DNA of 64,000 bases from Butyrivibrio sp. M55 (GCF_900116865.1 NZ_FPCD01000003.1:186001-250000), one strand, 5' to 3'; shown: positions 1-9,741, counted from the stretch's first letter. Numbers and translations: made by a program. The notes: generated by a model from the sequence alone, not told the origin.

Positions 1-1
1 C

Positions 2-967
2 CTAAGTTATATATCGCTATACCTGCTTGTCCCGTGCATATATCTGCTTATATACAACCTGCACAAGCAAAATGTTTATTCGGTCATCGCAGTACTTGGC
101 TTTGCAACACTGGCATTCAGCATACTTTTTATTGTTCTTCACTTATTGAACAGAGTGCATATACATCATTTCCTGATGCCTTACTACATATTGTCAACGC
201 TGTCGTTCCTTGCGCTGATCATGTACAACATAAAGGACCTTAGGAGCAAAACACGGAATCCTTCAACGCAGATCATCATGTTTGGTATCACATTCGTTAG
301 TTTGAGCTTTATGTTGCTTGTCTTTTTCGACATGATGAACAAGAATGTCGACTGCAGAGACAGCTTTATAATGAGATTCCTGATTCCTTCGGCCGCACTG
401 TTCTTCGTAGTAACGCAGCTGCTTAACCACTTTGTATTCATGACAAAGTTCTATGCTCAGCGAAAAGAATATGCATCTCTTACACAACTTGCCTACGAGG
501 ATGCGCTTACACGACTTCCCAACAGAGCAAGCTGTGATATGAAGCTCAACGACCTTGAACGCTCCGATCTTGACTTCTGTATCGTCAGCCTTGACCTTAA
601 CGGTCTGAAACAGGTTAACGATAACGACGGTCACCCCGCCGGAGATAAGCTTATCAAGAGCTTTGCGGATGCGCTTTCCAAGGTATTTAGCAGAAAAGGT
701 GACTGCTTCAGAACAGGTGGTGACGAATTCCTCGCCGTATTCGACAGTATACGCCGCGAAGAACTTGATGCCCTACTTAAGAAGTTAGACGATCTTCTTC
801 TGGAACTTGACGAAAAAGATCCTGACGTAAACCACAGCGTATCTTACGGATATGCTTTCCGTTCCGAAACAGAGGAACAGGATGTCCATTCGGTATTCAT
901 GCTTGCCGACAAGAAGATGTACGATGCAAAGCGTAAGCACTACGCAGAGATTGGAAAAACAAGATAA
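2..967 (+). CDS. Membrane-bound diguanylate cyclase (GGDEF), 5' end cut by window edge
   Basis: The frame is open from base 2 with no stop, so the gene starts upstream of the window; the TTG at 146 is internal. The visible 321 residues start with about five hydrophobic segments (two lie before base 146, the rest up to about base 450), then a GGDEF domain. The catalytic GGDEF motif is encoded at 716-730 (FRTGGDEF), with the upstream DALTRLPNR signature of the domain at about 505-531. This predicts c-di-GMP synthesis from two GTP on the cytoplasmic side, controlled by an N-terminal membrane sensor that I cannot name. I see no RxxD inhibitory site at the standard five-residue spacing from the motif. 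The gene ends in a strong terminator and is separate from the chemosensory pair that follows. The family call is secure; the signal sensed is unknown. Confidence 0.92.
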   Translation, partial: LSYISLYLLVPCIYLLIYNLHKQNVYSVIAVLGFATLAFSILFIVLHLLNRVHIHHFLMPYYILSTLSFLALIMYNIKDLRSKTRNPSTQIIMFGITFVSLSFMLLVFFDMMNKNVDCRDSFIMRFLIPSAALFFVVTQLLNHFVFMTKFYAQRKEYASLTQLAYEDALTRLPNRASCDMKLNDLERSDLDFCIVSLDLNGLKQVNDNDGHPAGDKLIKSFADALSKVFSRKGDCFRTGGDEFLAVFDSIRREELDALLKKLDDLLLELDEKDPDVNHSVSYGYAFRSETEEQDVHSVFMLADKKMYDAKRKHYAEIGKTR

Positions 968-985
968 CTATACAGAATTTAACGC

Positions 986-1016
986 GCCCGCGACTTTTAT
1001 GCCGCGGGCTTTTTTT
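986..1016 (+). terminator. Rho-independent terminator of the GGDEF gene
   Basis: A 7-bp perfect GC stem (gcccgcg at 986-992 with cgcgggc at 1003-1009), a 10-nt loop and a run of seven T, starting 18 nt after the stop codon. Confidence 0.9.
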
Positions 1017-1129
1017 GTTTATTTTTTAAGAAAATTTCATACATTTTTTATCGGTTTCATGGCTACATATTAGATAATATAAGTACGAACAAAACGTCTA
1101 TTTCTAACTCGTCACGAAAAGAGGTATCC

Positions 1130-2434
1130 ATGAAAAACTTAAAAATCTATCTTACAATCTCTGCCCTGACAATAAGCTGTATCTTTGGCGGTTGCGGAAA
1201 AGAAGCTGTTTCAGACGAAGAGGCTTCGGAATCTGCGCCTGTTGAAAAACTCACTCTCGTAAATGCAAAGAGTGAAGTAAAGACCCAGATAGAGTCGCTT
1301 GCCCAAAAATATGCTCAGGAAACAGGCATATCGGTTGAAGTTATCGGTATTGAAGCAGGCGCGAATGTTCAGGCAACAATCAAAGGATATTATCTTTCAG
1401 ATCAGATGCCTGACATTATCTGTTGTGAAGCGGCTGATTTTTCCAACTGGGACGGTCTTCTGATCGATCTTAGCGATCAGGACTGGGCAAATCGCACTGA
1501 TGCTGAATTTGTGGATTCAACTTTTGGAACACTCGGATTCCCCTACACAACAGAAGCAATCGGTCTAGCATACAACGCAGATATTCTCTCTAAATGCGGC
1601 GTAGATCCCGCTTCCATTACAGGACCCGATTCAATGAGATCCGCTTTTGAAAAAATAGATGCTAAGAAAGATGAACTTGGTCTCAAAGCTGTTATAGGCT
1701 ATTTTACTGAAGCAGAAAACTTGGGATGGTCTGCCGGAAACCATATATTTGGCGCATATCTCGACTCAGGTCTTGATCGTTCCGATACGACATACATTGA
1801 TACATTTAATGATAATGGCAAACTTGATGAATCCAGATTCATGGACTTCGCCAATATGATAGGTCTTTTCAATCAATATTCAGATCCTGAACTCCTGACT
1901 ACAGGCGCCTACGCAGATCAAGTGTCAAACTTCTCCGCAGGCAAATATGCATTTATTACTCAGGGCTCTTGGATCGGAGCGACAATGACCGGCGACAATT
2001 CTAGCGAATACGCCTCTGCCGGAAATTTCAAGGTTGGAATGGTTCCTTACGCTTTTCAGGATGGAATGGACACAATACTTACAAGTTCACCGTCCTGGTG
2101 GGCTGTTCCAAAAGAAGGTCAGGTTGAAGCTGCTAAAGCCTTTCTTCAATGGTGCTCCGAATCCGATGCTCAAAAGATTTTGGTGGAAGAAGCCGGATTT
2201 GTCAGTCCATTCACCGACTGCACTTTTGTAGCTTCCGATCCGTTTGCTCCTGTAATCGCAGAATATATCGCAGCCGGAAAGACCTCAAGCTGGCACTGGA
2301 TGAACATGCCGGCAGGTCTTGGGCAAAGAGGTTTGTCTTTTGCCTTCCAAAAATTTGCCGCAGGCGAGGTCGACGCAAACGGCTTCATGAACGAGATCAA
2401 ATCTATTGCAACAGAATGGTTTAAAACACTTTAA
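1130..2434 (+). CDS. Extracellular sugar-binding lipoprotein (ABC-type SBP, family 1)
   Basis: 434 residues. The N-terminus is a lipoprotein signal with lipobox FGGC and Cys22 as the predicted lipidated residue, followed by an acidic Ser/Glu linker. The rest has the layout of family-1 (MalE/UgpB-like) solute-binding proteins: KSEVKTQIESLAQKYAQETG near the start, PDIICCEAADF, the hinge region around FPYTTEAIGLAYNADIL, and late WWAVPKEG and FLQWCS segments. The ATG at 1130 follows a GAGG ribosome site. It should bind an oligosaccharide at the outer face of the membrane. No permease or ATPase gene follows; 12 nt downstream is a chemoreceptor, which suggests that the protein presents ligand to that receptor. 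A weak candidate promoter lies at about 1055-1083. The ligand cannot be read from the sequence. Confidence 0.88.
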   Translation: MKNLKIYLTISALTISCIFGGCGKEAVSDEEASESAPVEKLTLVNAKSEVKTQIESLAQKYAQETGISVEVIGIEAGANVQATIKGYYLSDQMPDIICCEAADFSNWDGLLIDLSDQDWANRTDAEFVDSTFGTLGFPYTTEAIGLAYNADILSKCGVDPASITGPDSMRSAFEKIDAKKDELGLKAVIGYFTEAENLGWSAGNHIFGAYLDSGLDRSDTTYIDTFNDNGKLDESRFMDFANMIGLFNQYSDPELLTTGAYADQVSNFSAGKYAFITQGSWIGATMTGDNSSEYASAGNFKVGMVPYAFQDGMDTILTSSPSWWAVPKEGQVEAAKAFLQWCSESDAQKILVEEAGFVSPFTDCTFVASDPFAPVIAEYIAAGKTSSWHWMNMPAGLGQRGLSFAFQKFAAGEVDANGFMNEIKSIATEWFKTL

Positions 2435-2446
2435 GGAGGCGGAAAC

Positions 2447-4210
2447 GTGAAAGACAATAATAAAGTAATCGTAAAGAAAAAAGATTCCATCGTATTCCAG
2501 CTATCTTCCTTGAATTTATTGATGCTTATATCTTTTTTGATTGTAATGTACATGGTGATGTCAGCCATGAAAACATCCACAACGAGCAGTATCAATATGT
2601 TTGATTCAATGGTTGGCCTTACAACACATGAAGCAAAACTTAAATCAGATGTCATGAACCTCTATGACCAGACAACAGGATACATTTCTGCAAGTGCCGT
2701 TGAAACGCAGGCAGCTCTTTTGCCTCAAATCAATGTTGCCAAACAGGACGTTGCTTCTGATATAGAAACATTGAAAAGCAACTTTGCGCAATATAACGAT
2801 GAAGAAGCAACTGCGCAGCTTGAAGAGATAACCGCCCAATATCAACGACTCACTACTTTCATAGACTCTGCTATTGCAAAGAGCGATGCCGGTGATAAAG
2901 ATTCCGCATATAATATTCTTTTTGATAAAGCTGAAATACAGAAGATTGCTATTTTTCACTCATCAAAAGCACTTGATGCCGCAATTACCAAATCATCTGC
3001 GGAAACAACAAGCACGATGAATGCACTCTTTAGACAAGGCAGTTATGTAGGATTTGTCGGCGTTTTCATAATGCTCCTACTTATCACATTCAACTTCCTT
3101 ATAAGTTATAAGAACATAGTTAAAAAGATTGAGCGCATCAGCGGCGAAGTAAACACGATGATCACCAACATCGAAGGCGGAAACGGAGATCTTACGGCTA
3201 GAGTGCAGACAAAGACTCACTCAGAGCTCTTATATATCACAACAGGTATAAATCACTTCATCGAAACCCTTCAGGGAATCATGAAGGATGTAAAAAACGG
3301 ATCATTAGTCCTTACAAGTTCGTCTGAAAAAGTAGTCTCACAGCTTCGTCTGGCAGATGACAACGTAACCAACACTTCTGCGGCTCTTGAAGAGCTCTCG
3401 GCAAACATGGAAACCGTAGCGGGAACCGTATCATCCATCAATGACCGCGTTGAAGACGTAAAAGCCGCCGCTCAGGAGATCACGGAACAGGCTCTTTCCG
3501 GAACCGAGACCGCTGTTTCCGTCAAACAGGAAGCAAATGAAGTCAAAGCACGCGTCAACCAAAAAAAGATTGCCGCAAGCGACCATGTATCACAGCTCTC
3601 CGAGGTACTCTCAAAATCTGTGCAGGATTCCGAGAAAGTCAGCCAGATCAACGAACTTACAAATGTCATCCTCGATATCGCAAAGCACACCAATCTCCTT
3701 GCACTTAACGCTTCTATCGAAGCCGCAAGGGCAGGCGAAGCCGGAAAAGGCTTCTCCGTAGTAGCGACGGAAATAAGCTCACTCGCCGAAAACAGCAGAC
3801 GAACTGCCGCAAATATCCAGGATATAAGCGCAGAAGTTACCGAAGCTGTTCGAAGACTTGCCGACAACGCACAATCAACGCTTGATTACATCAATGGAAC
3901 CGTACTCGGTGATTATGATGACTTCGTAGAAACAGGTGAAAAATATGAGCAAACGGCGGATATCATGAGCGATTCCTTCGCCGCCTTTGATGATAAGGCG
4001 TCTCACCTTAACAAGATAATGCAGGAAATGGTTGAATCCGTGAGAATGATAACCGAATCCATAAAGGAAAGCTCTATCGCAATCACCTCTTCCGCCGAAA
4101 GTTCATCAGAAATTGTCGGAGGAATAAAGAAAATTTCCGAGGCAATCAATGAAAATAATGAGATTACCGAGCAACTAAACGATACAACGCAGAAATTCAA
4201 ATCATTATAA
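2447..4210 (+). CDS. Methyl-accepting chemotaxis protein
   Basis: 587 residues, starting at GTG 2447 behind a strong AAGGAGG site that overlaps the stop region of the binding-protein gene. TM1 is at about 19-41, an extracellular sensor of about 155 mostly helical residues follows, TM2 is at about 200-221, then a HAMP segment (about 222-275) and a long coiled-coil signalling domain. The highly conserved hairpin tip that contacts CheA/CheW is present at about residues 404-432 ([20 protein letters not shown]). It transduces ligand binding to the flagellar chemotaxis kinase. The tight coupling to the upstream sugar-binding lipoprotein suggests indirect sensing through that protein, as with Tar and MalE in enterics; this is inference. 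Both genes stop at the terminator at 4234-4266. Family call certain; ligand unknown. Confidence 0.95.
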   Translation: MKDNNKVIVKKKDSIVFQLSSLNLLMLISFLIVMYMVMSAMKTSTTSSINMFDSMVGLTTHEAKLKSDVMNLYDQTTGYISASAVETQAALLPQINVAKQDVASDIETLKSNFAQYNDEEATAQLEEITAQYQRLTTFIDSAIAKSDAGDKDSAYNILFDKAEIQKIAIFHSSKALDAAITKSSAETTSTMNALFRQGSYVGFVGVFIMLLLITFNFLISYKNIVKKIERISGEVNTMITNIEGGNGDLTARVQTKTHSELLYITTGINHFIETLQGIMKDVKNGSLVLTSSSEKVVSQLRLADDNVTNTSAALEELSANMETVAGTVSSINDRVEDVKAAAQEITEQALSGTETAVSVKQEANEVKARVNQKKIAASDHVSQLSEVLSKSVQDSEKVSQINELTNVILDIAKHTNLLALNASIEAARAGEAGKGFSVVATEISSLAENSRRTAANIQDISAEVTEAVRRLADNAQSTLDYINGTVLGDYDDFVETGEKYEQTADIMSDSFAAFDDKASHLNKIMQEMVESVRMITESIKESSIAITSSAESSSEIVGGIKKISEAINENNEITEQLNDTTQKFKSL

Positions 4211-4233
4211 ATATTACAATATAGCCTTACTCT

Positions 4234-4266
4234 AAGACGGGACTTCGCCATGAAGTCCCGTCTTTT
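4234..4266 (+). terminator. Terminator of the SBP-MCP operon
   Basis: A perfect 13-bp stem (aagacgggacttc at 4234-4246 with its complement at 4252-4264) and a 5-nt loop, running into TTTT. It ends the binding-protein/chemoreceptor transcript. Confidence 0.92.
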
Positions 4267-4316
4267 CTGTATTCTTGATGTATTTTGTCTAAAAGAAGAT
4301 TAATTTGCTCTCACGG

Positions 4317-4345
4317 TTGACAACATTTACCCCCCATGTTATAAG
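4317..4345 (+). promoter_or_regulatory. Sigma-A promoter of the lipoprotein cluster
   Basis: Consensus -35 TTGACA (4317-4322), a 17-bp spacer that ends with an extended TG element, and -10 TATAAG (4340-4345). It should drive the two lipoprotein genes and probably the large solute-binding lipoprotein, since no terminator is seen before 8182. Confidence 0.8.
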
Positions 4346-4412
4346 TGTATTAATTCAATTAACACAGATGGCATTATGACATTGTCATTGCACTAATAAA
4401 AAGGAGAGACCT

Positions 4413-5075
4413 ATGAAAAAGAAAACAACGACAGCAATTTTATTAGCAACTACAATGATGCTCGCTCTTATGGGATGCGGCGCAGCTTCGGAATCATCTT
4501 CTGACGCAAAAGCGCCGGTAGCAGAAATCAACGAAAAGGCAGACATTTACTCGACAGAGTCTGATAAAGAAGAAAAGGATGATACTGACATAGAAGCAGA
4601 CGAAGAAACCTCAACGGAATCGGCAGCTCCTGCTGATCCTGCTGCTATAGCTGAATCTGCAATTGAATATAAAGGAGAGAAATTTTCAGCGCTTGACGAC
4701 CTCCAGGCTTCGCTTGATAAGGCAGGTTCAATTGCTGAGCCCGCTTCCGGTTATCCTATCGAAATGGAAACCAGAAATTGCCTATATGCTTTTGATATGA
4801 TAAATAAAGAGAACGACGAATGGGGCCTTCATTTCACGTCATTTGATGACAATGGTAAAGAAGCTATTATGCAGGTATCCAGTAATGACCCAAACTCCAA
4901 AACATCTAAAGGCATACACCCCGGAAGCACCAAGGACGAGCTTATCGCAGCATACGGAGAACAAAAGCCTGATGAACTCGGCTGGTATTCCTATGAATTC
5001 GATAAATACGCAATGTACTTCAAAGTAGAAAACGACAAAGTAACACTGATTGGTTCAGAAAACTTGGCAAGATGA
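4413..5075 (+). CDS. Small lipoprotein, tandem paralogue 1
   Basis: 220 residues, ATG behind AAGGAGAG. The signal peptide ends in the lipobox LMGC (Cys22), followed by a roughly 60-residue acidic Ser/Glu/Asp linker and a compact domain from about residue 88. That domain contains a KTSKGIHPGSTKDEL segment, a YGEQ turn and a closing YEFDKYAMYFKVENDKV strand pair. The (S)KGI-x-GS-x-K-E-L...YGE pattern is seen in many Firmicute surface lipoproteins and recalls BLIP/SmpA-like folds, but I do not assign a family. Predicted to sit on the outer face of the membrane. The first 22 residues are identical to those of the next gene, and the mature domain is clearly homologous, so this is a duplicated pair. 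Function unknown. Confidence 0.85.
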   Translation: MKKKTTTAILLATTMMLALMGCGAASESSSDAKAPVAEINEKADIYSTESDKEEKDDTDIEADEETSTESAAPADPAAIAESAIEYKGEKFSALDDLQASLDKAGSIAEPASGYPIEMETRNCLYAFDMINKENDEWGLHFTSFDDNGKEAIMQVSSNDPNSKTSKGIHPGSTKDELIAAYGEQKPDELGWYSYEFDKYAMYFKVENDKVTLIGSENLAR

Positions 5076-5100
5076 ATAGGATAATAATGAGGATAACGAT

Positions 5101-5784
5101 ATGAAGAAAAAGACAACGACAGCAATTTTACTCGCAACTACAATGATGCTCGCTCTTATGGGATGCGGCTCAGCTTCTACAGATACAGACTCTTCATCGG
5201 ATGCAGCTTCTGTTGCAGAGGTTAATACAGATACAAATACAACTGACGATACATCCAAGGAAACAGATGCTGATACAGACACAAGCTCAGACAGTGCTTC
5301 AACTGATTCTTCAGAAGCAGCCAGCACTACTACTGCTTCATCTGATGCTTCATTTACATATAAGAACGAAACATTTACTATCCTTGATGATCTTCCGACT
5401 ACACTGGATAAGATAAACGCTGTAGGAACCATTGTTCCGGGTACTCCTGTAGAAATAGATACAGGATCAAAGCTATATGACTATGATGCGACCAAAAACG
5501 ATGCTGACTTTGGTATAGTTACATTTACTGACAACGGCAAAGAATCTGTAGGACAAATTAGTCTTATGGGTCCAAACGCTAAAACATCAAAAGGAATCGG
5601 CATTGGAAGTTCATTAAAAGAACTTACTTCTACTTACGGTGAACCAACCACAAAGCGTGCTAAAGGCTATTTTTATGATTATATATTTGATAAATATGTT
5701 CTCAGCTTCGACACCAATGACGACAAAGTATATGTAATCTACTACTATAACTTAGATTATTACAATTCTCGATCAAAGTCTTAA
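5101..5784 (+). CDS. Small lipoprotein, tandem paralogue 2
   Basis: 227 residues, ATG behind GAGGAT, 25 nt after paralogue 1. The signal peptide and lipobox (LMGC, Cys22) match paralogue 1 residue for residue and nearly base for base, which marks a recent duplication or gene conversion of the 5' end. The linker here is very rich in Asp/Thr/Ser. The mature domain shares KTSKGIGIGSSLKELTSTYG and the terminal FDKYVLSFDTNDDKVYVIYY strands with paralogue 1. It ends at TAA 5782-5784, but the same frame continues downstream with a second copy of the terminal motif. Predicted extracellular lipoprotein of unknown role; probably co-transcribed with its neighbours. Confidence 0.85.
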   Translation: MKKKTTTAILLATTMMLALMGCGSASTDTDSSSDAASVAEVNTDTNTTDDTSKETDADTDTSSDSASTDSSEAASTTTASSDASFTYKNETFTILDDLPTTLDKINAVGTIVPGTPVEIDTGSKLYDYDATKNDADFGIVTFTDNGKESVGQISLMGPNAKTSKGIGIGSSLKELTSTYGEPTTKRAKGYFYDYIFDKYVLSFDTNDDKVYVIYYYNLDYYNSRSKS

Positions 5785-5892
5785 AATATCTACGCAAAAT
5801 TTGATAAGTTCACAATCAGCTTTGATATAAAAGATAGAAAAATAACCAATGTTGATTACCTTAACTCAGATTTTTTAAATACCAGAAAGTAA
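5785..5892 (+). pseudogene. C-terminal remnant of a third lipoprotein paralogue
   Basis: Directly after the TAA of the preceding gene, and in the same frame, 35 sense codons run to a TAA at 5890-5892. They read IYAKFDKFTISFDIKDRKI, then TNVDYLN and DFLNTRK. This aligns with the last 35 residues of the two lipoproteins (FDKY..SF....DKV). It has no start codon, signal peptide or ribosome site of its own. It is either the stump of a third tandem copy left by recombination, or an alternative C-terminus exposed only by readthrough of one TAA. Confidence 0.75.
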
Positions 5893-5942
5893 CATCATTT
5901 TGGACTAACTCTTCAAGCTTCGCAAATATGGAGACCTACGAC

Positions 5943-8159
5943 ATGACTAAAAAAATACCTCTACTAGAAAAAACTATATGCTCCATTCTCTCTTTTACCC
6001 TTCTTGCCACTGCAGTAACAGGCTGTGGCAAGAAAGATACCGAAAGGAAGATCACCGATCCGATAAATCCTGAAGTGTCTACTATGTTAAGCGACTCTCA
6101 GACTATGCCTAAGGACTATATTTTTAAGCAGACCGATCATGAAGGCATCCTCAATAAAGACGATTATGTTGAGTATCTTGACTACATCGAAGGCAAAGTA
6201 AGAGCCGTTACTTTGGGTAAAGACGCCAAATTCAGGTATCTCTTTGTCAACAAGGATGGTTCCAACGCACAATCTTTTGACCTTCCGATTGATGGAAAAG
6301 AGGTTTCTGATGTCATTTGCGCTTCGGATAAAGACGGAAATCTCTATACTTATTACTATACGAATGAATCTTGTCTTAAAAAGTTTAATAATACAGGAAA
6401 TGAAGTCCTGAGTAAGACACTTGATTTTGAAATCTATGATATGTACTGTAGCGATAAGTACGGGCTTGTTCTTAATACTTCACGTGGCATCGAAACATTT
6501 AGCGATCAGCCTGATTTTACAGTTTTAATAAAGTTAGAGGATGCTCAGAAAAAATTTGATTCAGATGCTTTTTACCTATATAAAGGCTCAAAGGATCAGT
6601 TCTTTATCGAAGGAGCAACTTCTGAAGATGTCCCCATATTAGCTAAGGTTGATCTTGATAATAAATCTTTTGGCAAAACAAGTAAGGTCTGCTCAGAAAG
6701 ACACTACTCCTATCAGAGTGGTGAAGGATATGATCTTTATGCAAAAGATTATAACGGAATATACGGCTACGACTATGAATCCGATAAAATGACCAAACTG
6801 CTTGATCTTGATGATTCATGCATAGACAGACTGAACTTTTTAAACTGGATTGCAATAAATGATAAGGAATTATTTGCTGCAACACTTGATTTCAATTCAA
6901 ATATCCATTTTTCTACTTTAACTAAAGTTGATCCCGCAGATGTACCGGATAAAACGATGCTCACTTTGGGTGGTGCATGGTTCACAGCAGATGTAACCAT
7001 GGCAGCAAACGTATTCAACAGATCAAGTGATAAATACAAGATAAAAGTTATTGATTATTCAGACTCCTACCCTGAAGATGAGCTTGATGATGTTCTGCAG
7101 GCGTTTAATCAGGATATTCTCGCAGGAAAAGCTCCCGATATCTTCTGCTTTTCATATTATTTTGCTCCGAACATTGACAGTTATGCAAATAAAGGCGTAC
7201 TGATGGATCTTTCATCTGCTTTTGCTAAAGGCGGAGCGCTGGGCGATGTAGAAATTCTCCCTAATATATATGAGATGATGAAAACGGGTGACAAGGTGTA
7301 TTCTGTTTATCCTTCGTTCGTATACAATACTCTTCTGATGAAGGAAAGTGCCGCAGGTGGTAAAACCTTTCTTTCGTTAAAAGAGTATGACGAGCTAAAT
7401 CTCAAAGATTCAATGGATGGAGATAAGTTCATCAATACAAGTATTCAGACAGCCGGTGATAAGTTCATTGATTGGAAAAACAAGAAATGTAATCTTAAAT
7501 GCCCTGAATTTATAGAGATTCTTGAATATGCCAAAAAGTTAAACAGCGGTAAGAAAAAACCTGCTGCATCAGACGATGAAGAGATTGCAGTCGTTGATGA
7601 GCTTCCCACCGTTAATAGTAACGGAATACTCTGTGATGAGGATTTATGGGGATTTAACTCTTTTACAGACATAGAGCAGAATGAATTAAAGGATAAGGTG
7701 GCAATACTTGGTTTTCCTAACAATAGCGGTGAAACCACAACAATGATAACTCCATTCAACCAGTTATGTGTTAGCGCATCTTCCAAATGCCCCGAGGGTG
7801 CACTGGAATTTATAAAGAGTTATTGTACAAATCCCGCAATTAATGACGTTTCTACTTTCCCTTCAGATAAGGCTCTTTTTGAATCTTATATGAAAAAGGC
7901 TACGGAGCCGGCTGCATCAGAAGAAGACGCTACCGTGTATACCAATTATCACGAGGTAAAACTAAAGCCTCTTCCTGCGGATGAAGCTCAAAAGCTCTAC
8001 GACAGCATTCTTTCATGCAAGGCAATACACAGGCTTGATTCAAAGATTGATTCCTTCGTTACTGAAGAAACTGCCGCATTCTTCGAAGGTCAGAAATCAG
8101 CCGAAGAAGTTGCGGATGTTATCAATAACCGAATTCAGACATATTTAAATGAGCAGTAA
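5943..8159 (+). CDS. Large solute-binding lipoprotein
   Basis: 738 residues from ATG 5943. The upstream in-frame ATG at 5928 overlaps the GGAGA ribosome site (5930-5934), so 5943 is the better start. The signal peptide ends in lipobox VTGC. Roughly residues 40-330 look like a beta-rich repetitive module with many short strands and Asp/Gly turns, possibly a propeller; I do not assign it. The second half, from about LTLGGAWFTADVTMAANVFN, is a family-1 solute-binding domain with QDILAGKAPDIFCFSYY and VYSVYPSFVYNTLLM. No transporter genes follow, and a terminator ends the cluster. It may be a scavenging or sensory binding protein, or may serve a permease encoded elsewhere. Family membership of the C-terminal half is sound; the role is open. 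Confidence 0.82.
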   Translation: MTKKIPLLEKTICSILSFTLLATAVTGCGKKDTERKITDPINPEVSTMLSDSQTMPKDYIFKQTDHEGILNKDDYVEYLDYIEGKVRAVTLGKDAKFRYLFVNKDGSNAQSFDLPIDGKEVSDVICASDKDGNLYTYYYTNESCLKKFNNTGNEVLSKTLDFEIYDMYCSDKYGLVLNTSRGIETFSDQPDFTVLIKLEDAQKKFDSDAFYLYKGSKDQFFIEGATSEDVPILAKVDLDNKSFGKTSKVCSERHYSYQSGEGYDLYAKDYNGIYGYDYESDKMTKLLDLDDSCIDRLNFLNWIAINDKELFAATLDFNSNIHFSTLTKVDPADVPDKTMLTLGGAWFTADVTMAANVFNRSSDKYKIKVIDYSDSYPEDELDDVLQAFNQDILAGKAPDIFCFSYYFAPNIDSYANKGVLMDLSSAFAKGGALGDVEILPNIYEMMKTGDKVYSVYPSFVYNTLLMKESAAGGKTFLSLKEYDELNLKDSMDGDKFINTSIQTAGDKFIDWKNKKCNLKCPEFIEILEYAKKLNSGKKKPAASDDEEIAVVDELPTVNSNGILCDEDLWGFNSFTDIEQNELKDKVAILGFPNNSGETTTMITPFNQLCVSASSKCPEGALEFIKSYCTNPAINDVSTFPSDKALFESYMKKATEPAASEEDATVYTNYHEVKLKPLPADEAQKLYDSILSCKAIHRLDSKIDSFVTEETAAFFEGQKSAEEVADVINNRIQTYLNEQ

Positions 8160-8181
8160 TTAGCTTTTGCGTTAATAATAA

Positions 8182-8215
8182 CGGGCGCGAGAAATTAATT
8201 AGATTTCTCGCGCCC
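8182..8215. terminator. Bidirectional terminator between the lipoprotein cluster and proS
   Basis: A long GC-rich stem (cgggcgcgagaaa with its perfect complement) in the 92-nt gap between two convergent genes. A T-rich tract follows on the minus side; the plus side is less U-rich. Confidence 0.8.
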
Positions 8216-8251
8216 GCTCTATTATCATTTTTTACTTGATAAAAGGATTTA

Positions 8252-9685
8252 TCAATATGCTCTTCCCCAGTAAACCATCTTTTTAGCAGGCTTGCCGCAG
8301 ATAGGGCAAACATCTGAGATGTTCTCCTGCTCGAAAGGCATACAACGGCTTGTTACGTTGAATTCTTCTTTGATCTTGTCTTCGCACTCGCGGTCTCCGC
8401 ACCACATAGCCTTTACGAAGCCCTTTGTCTCCTTGAAGTTCTCAGCGAACTCTTCTTTGTTGTGAGCAACAAATGTATGCTCTTCAAGGTGCTTCTTTGC
8501 TCTTGCGAACATGTCTTTCTGGATCTGATCGAGGAGCTCTCCGACTTTAGCCGATACTTCTGAGATAGCGCACTCAATCTTTTCTCTTGTATCTCTTCTT
8601 ACAAGTACGCACTTGCCTGCCTCGAGGTCCTTAGGTCCGATCTCGACACGTACAGGGATTCCTCTCATCTCCTGCTCTGCGAACTTGAATCCGGGTGTTC
8701 TGTCTGTATCGTCTGTCTTTACTCTGTAATCTGAAAGACTCTTAGCGATATCGTAAGCTGCGTCAAGAACGCCTTCTTTCTTCTGCTGGATAGGAATAAC
8801 AACAACCTGGATAGGAGCGATCTTAGGAGGTACAACGAGTCCTGAGTTGTCACCGTGTACCATGATCATAGCTCCGATAGTACGTGTTGTAAGTCCCCAT
8901 GAAGTCTGATTTACATAGTGGAGTTTGTTGTCTTTGCCCGCATACTGGATCTCGAATGCCTTGGCAAATCCATCTCCGAAGTTGTGGCTGGTTGCGCTCT
9001 GAAGGGCTCTTCCGTCGTGCATAAGTGCCTCAACTGTGTATGTAGCCTCAGCTCCTGCAAATTTCTCTTTATCTGTCTTCTGTCCCTTAATTACAGGGAT
9101 AGCCATATCGTTCTCAAGGAAGTCAGCGTATACGTTAAGCATCTGCTGTGTACGCTCTTCTGCTTCTTCGAATGTAGCGTGTGCTGTGTGGCCTTCCTGC
9201 CAGAGGAATTCTCTGCTTCTAAGGAAAGGTCTTGTCTCTTTTTCCCAACGAACAACGCTGCACCACTGGTTGAGTACCTGAGGGAGGTCTTTGTATGAGT
9301 GGATTTCTCCTCTGTAATAATCACAGAAAAGTGTCTCTGATGTAGGACGTACGCAGTATCTCTCTGTAAGAGGCTCGAGTCCGCCGTGTGTTACCCACGC
9401 AACTTCAGGTGCAAAACCTTCTACGTGATCCTTCTCCTTCTGAAGAAGTGACTCAGGGATAAACATGGGAAGATATGCGTTCTGAACTCCTGTTGCCTTG
9501 AATCTAGCGTCAAGGTGTTTCTGAATGAGCTCCCAGATTGCATATCCCGCAGGTTTGATTACCATACATCCCTTAATATTGGAATAACTTACGAGATCGG
9601 CTTTGATGCACACATCGGTATACCATTGTGTGAAATCTTCATCCATAGATGTGATCTCTGATACGAGTTTCTTGTTGTCAGCCAT
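8252..9685 (-). CDS. proS: Prolyl-tRNA synthetase, short eukaryote/archaeal-like type
   Basis: 477 residues from ATG 9685, which sits 7 nt after AAGGAG; the in-frame codon at 9706 overlaps that site and is not the start. It charges tRNA-Pro with proline in the cytoplasm. Class II motifs are visible: motif 2 around [20 protein letters not shown] and motif 3 near [19 protein letters not shown]. The anticodon-binding and zinc-type C-terminal region ends in [18 protein letters not shown]. It lacks the INS editing insertion of the long bacterial form, as expected for the ~480-residue ProS3 type common in Clostridia. It is expressed alone, behind a T-box leader with a proline specifier. Confidence 0.97.
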   Translation of the reverse strand: MADNKKLVSEITSMDEDFTQWYTDVCIKADLVSYSNIKGCMVIKPAGYAIWELIQKHLDARFKATGVQNAYLPMFIPESLLQKEKDHVEGFAPEVAWVTHGGLEPLTERYCVRPTSETLFCDYYRGEIHSYKDLPQVLNQWCSVVRWEKETRPFLRSREFLWQEGHTAHATFEEAEERTQQMLNVYADFLENDMAIPVIKGQKTDKEKFAGAEATYTVEALMHDGRALQSATSHNFGDGFAKAFEIQYAGKDNKLHYVNQTSWGLTTRTIGAMIMVHGDNSGLVVPPKIAPIQVVVIPIQQKKEGVLDAAYDIAKSLSDYRVKTDDTDRTPGFKFAEQEMRGIPVRVEIGPKDLEAGKCVLVRRDTREKIECAISEVSAKVGELLDQIQKDMFARAKKHLEEHTFVAHNKEEFAENFKETKGFVKAMWCGDRECEDKIKEEFNVTSRCMPFEQENISDVCPICGKPAKKMVYWGRAY

Positions 9686-9741
9686 GTCTTTTCTCCTTTT
9701 TTGCAATTAAGTGTTTCCGGGAACTTTGAGAGACTTTTTTC

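Noticed and set aside
146-967. TTG at 146 as start of the GGDEF gene
   Set aside because: The frame is open back to base 2 and encodes two more hydrophobic segments, so the gene continues to the left of the window.
1041-1060. Sigma-D (flagellar) promoter for the chemoreceptor operon
   Set aside because: A CCGATAA element is present but on the wrong strand and without a TAAA -35.
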